From the NCBI RefSeq assembly GCF_000226115.1, contig NC_016459.1, forward strand, positions 3,788,501 to 3,852,500: DNA of 64,000 nucleotides, in the 5' to 3' direction. This stretch comes from Thermothielavioides terrestris NRRL 8126. Its lineage: Eukaryota > Ascomycota > Sordariomycetes > Sordariales > Chaetomiaceae. This document shows, one piece after another, positions 57,036-64,000 of this stretch; the first letter of the stretch is position 1; each line of letters starts with the position of its first letter. Below the pieces are notes generated by a model. It made no database searches. It saw only the letters and a list, made by a program, of their open reading frames with translations, and had not been told where the DNA came from. The translations under genes and the position numbers were made by a program.

Positions 57036-57769
57036 TGGTGAGGGTCGAGGAAAATTGACTCACAGAGACCAACTCAACGCCGCCGTTAACCCACAGACAG
57101 CGGCGCTTTTTGCAAAGGCAGGAAGGAGTGGTGTCGCCAGCCTGCGGAAGGCGCGACACGCGGCACAAGAGTGGCGTGCGGGGTCTGGCTCAGCTCAGCA
57201 ACACCCCCTTGCCCCTGCAAGAATGCTTCTTAACCCCGACGGGAGCAGGATCGGGGAACTCGGTAGCGTGTAATTCGGCCTGCAACAGCGCAACTGGCGA
57301 AAAGACACTCTCTTTTTTGGGAAATATTCAATGGCATTTTGGCGTCTCGCCACAGGTCTCCAAATTGGCAGTAGGAAGAAATCCTGGCGTCTGCCTTGCT
57401 TGGTGACGCGTGGTGTCCCTTGTGCTCACTGGCCAGCAGATTTGCTGTGTCAGACCAAATCCCGGGCGCGAAGTCCTGGGGGGTCAAATGAAGTCGGCGG
57501 TCCTGGATTGGATGCCTTGGGTTCCTTGTTGTGGCTTTGGGTTCTGTTGCGTCCTCTGAGCCCCGTCACTCGCCACCCTCGCAGCTCAGCGTTCCGCCCG
57601 AAAACCTGTTCGGTTATTGGGCCCTCCCATTTGACAGACTGAGATACTGAATCCCCAAGCTTTAATAGGACATAAGACGCAGTCTTCAAGCTAGCGACCA
57701 GCCTCTCTGGCAACAGGGCAAGCGGTTCCATTCCTTGGATACACGCACACTCATCAGAGCTGCCTGCCC
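57036..57769. other. Intergenic
   Basis: Upstream of the hydrolase and 3' flank of the CHR transporter gene. No supported gene. Confidence 0.5.
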
Positions 57770-59576
57770 CTACAGCCCCTGCCCCTGAACAACACCGTAC
57801 CTCACCAAGCCCAAAACAGCTCCGAAGATGCAAGCAACAGGAGGGCTGATGCCAAACCAACAGCCGCCCACGTAACTCGTCGCCGTAACCACGACCCACC
57901 ACGGGTCATCCGCCAGGCTGGTCCCCTGCTCGAACCCTTCATCAATCCAGCCGATCTGCCACAAACGATACACAGCCGTATAGATCAGGCCCACGGCCGC
58001 AGCATTCACCCCCCTCAGCGCGCTCCTGACCCACCGCCACCCGCGGACGGCCCGCCACACGCCCATGATCCCGTGCACCGTCACCAGCCCCGGCAGGAAG
58101 ATGCCCACGAAGGCCAGCACGGCGCCGGCGGCGGGGGAATAGCCGGCGTTGAAGGCGGCCAGCGCGCCGAGGTAGACGGCGAAGTTGAAGTTGGGCCCCG
58201 GGAAGCCCTGGATCAGGGCGAGGCCGATCAGGAAGTCGCGGGCCGAGACCCAGCCCTCGGCGACGACGTACTCGCGCAGCAGCGGGATCACGACCGGCCC
58301 GCCACCGAAGATGATGGTGCCGGCCAGGTACATGTTGGAGAAGAGCCGGTAGAGCAGCGAGTTGGATTCGTGCGCGAGCGCGCTGCTGCGCACCGCCATG
58401 ATCGCTGCGAAGGACAGCAGGAAGAGGACGATCAGAAGCAGGCCGGACTTCCAGCCTATCTTGAGGCGGCGGTCCGCGGGGACGATGCGAGTTTCTTCTT
58501 GGCTGTGGTCCGCGCCCGGAGTCTCGCGTTGGCTTTCGTGTTGGGTGTCTTGGTTGGTGACGGGGAGCCGCTGGCGGGCGGCATCTGTGCGGGAGCTGTT
58601 GGCGGATGCCGTGCGGGTAAGCGGTGGCTGTGGTGCTGCTGCTGCTCCTGGCTGTACGGGGTGCTGCGGTCGAGACATCTCGTGCTCTTCATCCTCCTCC
58701 ACCTCCGCCGCTCGTTCCCTTCTCCTGCCTCCCCTGGCTCTTTTCGGCAAACCAACGAGCCACTTGACCGGCCCATGTAACCAGCGGAAATCGTAGACAA
58801 CGGTAATGATTCCGCCAATCAACATCAACACCGGCAAGTACCACAGCGCATTGTACAACAAGCCGGCAGCAGCACCGAAGAAGACCAGCAGCCGCGTGAG
58901 CTTGTCAGTGATGGCCTTTTGCGCAAGCTGCACGCCAGCAAGCGCGATAATCCCAACGGTGGCGGCATTCAGCCCTGAGAGCAGCGCATATACGGCTCGG
59001 GGAAGCGTCTCGCCAACGTTGGAGATGCCAATGGCGAGGCCGAACATTCCCAGGGCACCAGGAAGGCTGCGTTGACAGTGAGATATGTTTAGTATTGTCT
59101 GCTAGCGCGGGCAGAGCGACAAAGGCGACACACCTCCAGAGAAGAAACGCCAGCACGGCAGGCAAAAGACCGTCATGGATCAAATTGATGCAATAGAGCA
59201 TCTTTGTGCTGGCCGGGCCGGTGACGGCTTGACAAACGCTGAAGAGCTCTTGGTACTGCCAGCATATATCGCGCTCAGTCAGCTTCTTCCACTCTGTCGT
59301 GTTTCGGTCAAAACCCACCATTTGCTCGTCAATCCATTGCGATTTGTTGACAAATTTGTCGCGGAACTAAGATAAAAGACCGTGATTAGCCGTGTTCCCT
59401 TGACAATGTCACAAGTGAAAGTGCGAAACTACAATCTTGAAATGCACCGGCGGCCCGCCAAATGCAGTAAACCCGAGATGCCAATTCTCCCTCAGTGTAT
59501 TCCAGAACCTTGGTCCCAGGTTCCAGTTTGTGAGCGCGACCCAGCTGCTGGCTGGCCATCCATCTTTGATGCCCAT
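57770..59576 (-). CDS. CHR-family chromate-type ion transporter, two-domain form
   Basis: Three exons: 59576-59433, 59366-59134 and 59066-57770, with introns of 66 and 67 nt, giving 557 residues. Two homologous CHR halves are visible. The first begins with FWNTLRENWHLGFTAFGGPPVHFKI and contains QELFSVCQAVTGPASTKMLY. The second begins with LFSNMYLAGTIIFGGGPVVI and contains LALIQGFPGPNFNFAVYLGA. Each half has the FGGP and PGP signatures and five to six membrane spans. A charged cytosolic linker of about 100 residues (KRARGGRRRERAAEVEEDEE and following) joins them. Family members export chromate or import sulfate-like oxyanions at the plasma membrane. The ATG at 59576 is the only one heading the frame; upstream codons in frame have no ATG. 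Confidence 0.9.
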
Positions 59577-61078
59577 TTCTGCCACCGCTTGTTCATGTGC
59601 TAGGCTCTGTTGGAAGAGGAAGCATTCCTCAGTCTGGGGCAAGAGGAAACAGTGCGGCTGAGGAGGGGAACAAGATAGGCCTCTTTGTCAGGCTGAACAA
59701 ATGAGCTATGCACGAAAGCGGCTAGCGTCGCTATGGTTTGCTTTTTCTCTTAATGACGACATTCCCCTAGCTTCCCCTCAACACATCCTGGAGCACGTGG
59801 ATTGGAGCAAGTTTCGACGACAGGTCCTGAGGACTACCCATGAACCACCAAACTTAGTGAATACCGATTCGTTGTGGAGATTGTGCTTGGCTGGATGTCT
59901 AAGAAGCTTCGGGACCTCGGGTGCTTGACTGTCAAGATTTGTGATGCCGGTGGCAAAGACAGAAAGACCCATCTGGAAAAGGGGTAATGGCCCCAACCCC
60001 AACCCTCCTCCACACCACAATTTTCGCACGCAGTGAGCTCGTTTAACGTCTGCAAATGATTGTTGTTTACAGGTGGTCATGAGAGGGGCTCTTTACGGGC
60101 GTAATGAGATTTCCTAATGAATAACTGATAGCCGCTGGTAATGCAATTCCTTGAACTTTGGTCAGCTGCGCATCAGCGGGACACTCAGTTCTGGACTAGA
60201 TGCCTTGTCTCGAGACCGTCGTCTAAGTAGTGACGCCTCGTAAGCAGGGTGGATTTGGAAGCGGAAATCATCATTAGAAAACAGTTGGAGTGCACTTAAT
60301 CTGTCCCTCCCACAATCGTCACATTCAGGTGCCCATTAGTATATGAACTTCGGCCTCCTGAGCTCTGAAGTAGATTACAGTCCTTCTCCAGCTTCCCCTT
60401 GTGGATGCCGATGGTAGGGATTCAGATGTTGTTCAATTGGAGTGTGATCTTTAACAATCGGTAAGAAGGTTTGACGGGATATTGTGATCAATCTCATGTA
60501 AGTTGCGACTCAGCAAGTAATAAGCTCTCGGCTTTGTCCTCTGCATATGGGACCTGCCCGTTCGGTGTTTTTTGCGCAAGAGTGAAACTGTTTGCCTTCA
60601 AGTTTGACAGCCTCACCTCCTCCAATATATCGATCTGGTAGGCTGGAATGCTGTTGACATGCTGTCATCACGAGGTAGCGGGTGCCACACTTCATGCTGA
60701 ATTACCCAACTTCCAGGGCTGAATATCACCACCTCTCTGCATTCCAGACCTAGGAAAGTTGTCTACGGGACAATAAGTGGAGGGAGCATTGCCAAACATA
60801 GGACGGAGCTACACGTATGAGAACGCGGTCACGCCCCAGCGCCCTGCCAGGAACTCTGCGGGATTGCAAGAATAACAGGACTGTTCTGCGCTGGAGATCG
60901 GATGAGGTTTGCTTTCACTTGACTATAGATACCTCCTACCTTGACCAGCTTTTTCCTCCTCTTCCTCCACCCATTCCCCATCCTCCTGCTACAGCCACAC
61001 TCAAGCTTCGCTCAGCACACAATCCAGTGCATCCTCACAGCCTACCTCTCACATTCTCTCACAACAAAACCATCCACA
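59577..61078. other. Intergenic
   Basis: About 1.5 kb between divergent genes, holding the promoters of the CHR transporter and the expansin-like gene. A TATA-like CTATAGATA lies near 60923, about 155 bp before the start at 61079. No gene is supported. Confidence 0.5.
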
Positions 61079-61534
61079 ATGTTCACCAAGACCATGACCT
61101 CTCTTCTCGCCGCCACGGCTGCCCTCGCGGGCATCGCCATGGCCGCGCCGACTGCGATGACCACCATCCCGAACGATAACAACATCCCCACCGCCATTAC
61201 CGCTCGCACCGGCGAGGCCGCCAGCACCTCGGGCAGGTTCACCTACTACAACCCGGGCCTTGGCGCGTGCGGCTACACCAACACGGACTCAGACTACGTC
61301 GTGGCGCTCAGCCACGCTGACTTCGACCCATCCACCCCCAACGGCAACCCGAACGAGAACCCGCTGTGCGGCAAGAAGCTGCGGGCGGCCTACAACGGCA
61401 AGACCGTCGACGTCACCGTCGTCGACCGCTGCGTCGCTTGCAACTCGGGCGACCTCGACCTGAGCCCTGCCGCCTTCTCGGCTCTGGCCGATTTGAGCGT
61501 TGGCGTGCTCCAGGGCACGTGGAACTGGCTCTGA
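61079..61534 (+). CDS. Small secreted expansin-like (RlpA/double-psi beta-barrel) protein
   Basis: A single exon of 151 residues. The frame is open from 60941, but the ATG at 61079 follows a CCACA context and opens a classic signal peptide (MFTKTMTSLLAATAALAGIA ending in MAA). A short Thr-rich linker is followed by the double-psi beta-barrel: GRFTYYNPGLGACGYTNTDS, VALSHADFDP, NPLCGKKL, VDVTVVDRCVACNSGDLDLS and FSALADLSVGVLQGTWNW. Paired cysteines and the TVVDRC-GDLDLS signature match RlpA/barwin-like fungal proteins, which bind or loosen cell-wall polysaccharides without clear hydrolase activity. It lacks the second domain of plant expansins. Several such proteins are expressed during host or substrate contact in other fungi. 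Confidence 0.93.
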   Translation: MFTKTMTSLLAATAALAGIAMAAPTAMTTIPNDNNIPTAITARTGEAASTSGRFTYYNPGLGACGYTNTDSDYVVALSHADFDPSTPNGNPNENPLCGKKLRAAYNGKTVDVTVVDRCVACNSGDLDLSPAAFSALADLSVGVLQGTWNWL

Positions 61535-62665
61535 TCGGGTCTGGGCCAAAATAACTGAGAGGAACGTCGGATTGGGACATGGGCTTTTCGGTGTCTTTGA
61601 TGGGATCCCGCGCGGAGGTTACACGGCTGAGATGCGAATTGAGGGCGCCGATATGGAGTTCGCGGTCTTGATGCCGTCTTAAGGCATGCTTGGCCTGGTT
61701 CAGGTTGATTTGGGATTGCTTGGTTGGGTATCTGCCCAAGGCAGTCACTCAATGGGATGATTTCCTCTCCTTAAACAGTGCATTCATTCTTGATGCCCTT
61801 GACTGTGGTGTAGAGCGAGGCACGCCCTTGAATTCACAAGGTCATGTGGACTATACCACAGTCTACTGGCCTTGCCGTGCTATCCTGTGTTGCAAGTTTG
61901 CTGATTTTCAGGTTGTTTCCTGTTTTTCTCTCGGTCACAACGTGTCCACACATTCACATTGACCCCGCGCGAAATGAACCTTGGTGCTGCCTTCATCCCA
62001 TGTTACCTCACAAGCGTGAGAATCCGGTAACCTCGGTAACTTTTGCACGTTGTGACCACTTCCAAGCTTACAAACTTTGAGTATACTCGCCGCAATTGAA
62101 GTTTCTCTTTTAAGCAACTCAATCAGCTGCACATTGGGCTCTGGCCAGGGGTGTTTCATTTCGGTCCACCAGTCGTTTTCTCGTACTATTGGAAATCAGG
62201 AGACGTGGCGATTTGGGTGCGTCTCGTCGAGAGGTCCGGACTCAGAACCTGGAACCTGCCGGTTGTTTTCCACCGGTAGCCCCCACCCCGAGACTGCGGC
62301 TCGGTCCCGGTACATGGGTTCAACCACGGAACGGGATATTAAAACGCAGGAACTCATGGCACTCTGATTTTTTGGCCAATGATGCTCAAGAGGGCCGGGC
62401 TTATGCACTGCACTCAATTTTAGGTCATGAGGATCGTTCAGGCAAAACACGGACAGAGCTTGGGCTGAGACCTCGGGTCCCGCCAGGACTTCCGAGATAT
62501 ATTAACCGACCGGACATGCGAAAGAAGACGAGGTAAACAGCGGGAAGAAAAATTGCTGGATATAAATGGCGCTCTCAAGCACCGAGCACGGAAGTTCTCG
62601 CACCCAGAAGCAACCACCTCTGCCACAAACCCCTAATCCACTGCTACCCGATCACCACCAACACC
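61535..62665. other. Intergenic
   Basis: 3' flank of the expansin-like gene and promoter of the DUF3237 gene. No supported gene. Confidence 0.5.
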
Positions 62666-63515
62666 ATGCTTGCCTTTCCATTCCCGCTTCTCACCCTCGC
62701 GACAGCCGCCGTGGCCGCAGACCCAACCCCTCCCAAGCTAACCTACCTCTACAGCGCCAACGTCACCTTCGGCGACACCGTCAGTATCGGCTCCGTCCCC
62801 ACAGGCACGCGCAACCTGCTGCCCATCTCAGGGGGAACCTTTTCCGGCCCCAAGCTGAGCGGTAACTACACCACCACCCCTCCCCCTCCCAACCAGCAGC
62901 ACAATCCTAACTAATCCTGCCCTCTCTCCTCCGTCGGCACAGGCAAAATCGTCACGGGCATGGACTGGGGCCTGACCTCGGCGGGCGGCATCTTCAGCCC
63001 GGACGCGCTGTACACGCTGCAGACGGACGACAATGCGACGGTGCTCGTGTTCGAGCGCGGCCACGCACCGGACGTGCAGGTCCTGTTCGAGACGGCCAGC
63101 GACAAGTACGCGTGGCTGAACCGCGCGGTCGCGTACGCCAGCGGCGCGCCGACGGCCGATGGCATCGCGCTCGATGTGTGGCAGGTGAGTCTCGTCTTTG
63201 TCAGCCTATGATTCATTGCTGGGGTCTTTCCGCGTCTGGGGTTCCGTGGCCCTGTTGGGTTGTGTTTGCTGCCCCTGAAGAGAGGAGACCGGCTGACGGG
63301 TGGCTAGATTGGTGCTTGAGCCGAATAAGATTGAAGGCTGGTGGGACGATGGCGAGGGCGGGTGCAGCGGAGAGAGCTTGGCCGGTGTGGGCGCTGGGGG
63401 TGGTTGGATAATGGTCTAACAGACCCAGACCCTGGAGGATGAGTTCAGTCTCTGGATGGTTCCAAGCGACTATGTAAAATGGGATAATTTCTTGCGAAGC
63501 GCCCAGAATGAATAA
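62666..63515 (+). CDS. Secreted DUF3237-family protein; last exon tentative
   Basis: Exons 62666-62861 and 62943-63184 are firm, with an 81-nt intron. The product starts with signal peptide MLAFPFPLLTLATAAVAA and continues with the DUF3237 beta-barrel: LTYLYSANVTFGDTVSIGSV, PTGTRNLLPISGGTFSGPKL, GKIVTGMDWGLTS, and DALYTLQTDDNATVLVF. A strong GTGAGT donor follows codon CAG at 63182-63184. The next usable acceptor may be TCTAACAG at 63415-63422, giving an exon 63423-63515 that stays in frame and ends in TAA. That exon is not obviously family-like, so the C-terminus is uncertain. No enzymatic activity is established for the family. Confidence 0.75.
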
Positions 63516-63861
63516 ACGGAGGGCCAAACACCCTCCTTGTTCCTCCTTCACGTTGTACGCAACGGAAGACTTCCGCCGCGGGCATACCTCAGCAGAGATA
63601 TGACCCATACTCTGGTATTCCACAACTTACGGAGTACTTAGGTTTCAAACAATATAAAAAATTTTTTGAGCCAATCAGTTGCTCCTTGGCTCCAAAATCC
63701 GCCTCGGGCAGACTGGCGGGCTCAGCTGCATGTCAGCCCTGCTAGGGCGGACAAGCACAGCCTGCATCAAAACGTGCGAGGGCGGTTGGAACCGCACCTG
63801 AAGTACCCTCGTGCTCTCTTCCTGAAAAGAGGCTCTGAATTCCCCTCCGCTATCAGCCATC
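63516..63861. other. Intergenic
   Basis: Upstream region of the HET gene. Nothing else is supported. Confidence 0.4.
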
Positions 63862-64000
63862 ATGAACGACGAATCAATCATGGAAGAATACCAGTATACC
63901 CCCCTGACCGCCCGCACGATACGCGTGCTGCTCTTACTTCCCACCGCGCCCGATGATGACGATGACGACGCACCACTCGAGGGCACGCTCCTCGAATACC
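63862..64000 (+). CDS. N-terminus of a HET-domain (heterokaryon incompatibility) protein, cut by window edge
   Basis: The frame opens at ATG 63862 and stays open to the window end (46 codons). It reads MNDESIMEEYQYTPLTARTI, then RVLLLLPTAP, an Asp run, and PLEGTLLEY. The pattern YxYxPL, then IRLLxLLP, a variable acidic linker and LxGxL is the standard opening of fungal HET proteins, just before the catalytic-like HET core. HET proteins trigger cell death after non-self recognition at hyphal fusion. Only the opening is visible, so partner domains are unknown. Confidence 0.72.
   Translation, partial: MNDESIMEEYQYTPLTARTIRVLLLLPTAPDDDDDDAPLEGTLLEY

Noticed and set aside
55434..57041. 535-codon open frame on the plus strand
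   Set aside because: Antisense to the TAP-like hydrolase; composition is a mirror of GC-rich coding DNA.
1..64000. CRISPR arrays, bacterial operons, riboswitches, integrated plasmids or a biosynthetic gene cluster
   Set aside because: None seen. The window is fungal nuclear DNA; no regularly spaced repeats or prokaryotic gene order, and no polyketide or peptide synthetase genes next to the MFS or reductase genes.

Overview
The window looks like nuclear DNA of a filamentous ascomycete (Pezizomycotina, most likely Sordariomycetes). The evidence is GC-rich coding DNA, short 50-110 nt introns with GT-AG or GC-AG borders and CTAAC/CTGAC branch sites, two intron-bearing tRNA genes, a transposon relic with RIP-like decay, NACHT and HET genes, and a plant-biomass esterase. 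Gene models below were assembled by hand from reading frames, splice sites and family conservation. Exon borders are given where frame and conservation both agree.

Layout. 1-4930 is an AT-rich, stop-riddled Ty3/Gypsy chromovirus relic, possibly followed by an LTR. 5.4-10.5 kb holds a single-pass membrane protein, a roughly 380-bp TIR element inserted in an older reading frame, and a long disordered protein. 10.9-12.1 kb holds a GH67-like relic, tRNA-Met, tRNA-His (both with introns) and a small Tudor-like gene. 12.7-22.5 kb is a housekeeping block on the minus strand: a type IIC P-type cation ATPase with a 6-nt micro-exon, a DHA2-type MFS transporter and trehalose-6-phosphate synthase.

22.5-34.2 kb is an accessory island. 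A decayed NACHT (NLR-type) gene with zinc-finger-like and coiled-coil repeats lies head-to-head with a 12-exon SNF2/Rad5-like helicase. The NACHT gene carries four in-frame stops and one frameshift. The helicase is intact in every motif and splice site but has one TAG at codon 14. 35.2-44.5 kb encodes secreted proteins (a CE1-type esterase, a Cys-rich protein, a GPI-type protein) and an F-box protein.

45.1-59.6 kb is mostly conserved cell-biology genes: glycosylasparaginase, a DEK_C chromatin protein, AP-1 beta-adaptin, an aldo-keto reductase, a TAP-like hydrolase and a chromate-type transporter. 61-64 kb ends with a small expansin-like secreted protein, a DUF3237 protein and the start of a HET-domain gene cut by the window edge.

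There is no operon logic and no obvious metabolic cluster. The secreted esterase, the GH67 relic and the expansin-like protein fit a saprotroph on plant cell walls. The most unusual observations are the NACHT/helicase head-to-head pair in arrested decay, the micro-exon, the repeated GCAAGT (GC-AG) donor sites, the TAG-biased decay of the retroelement, and the TIR element whose removal restores a reading frame.
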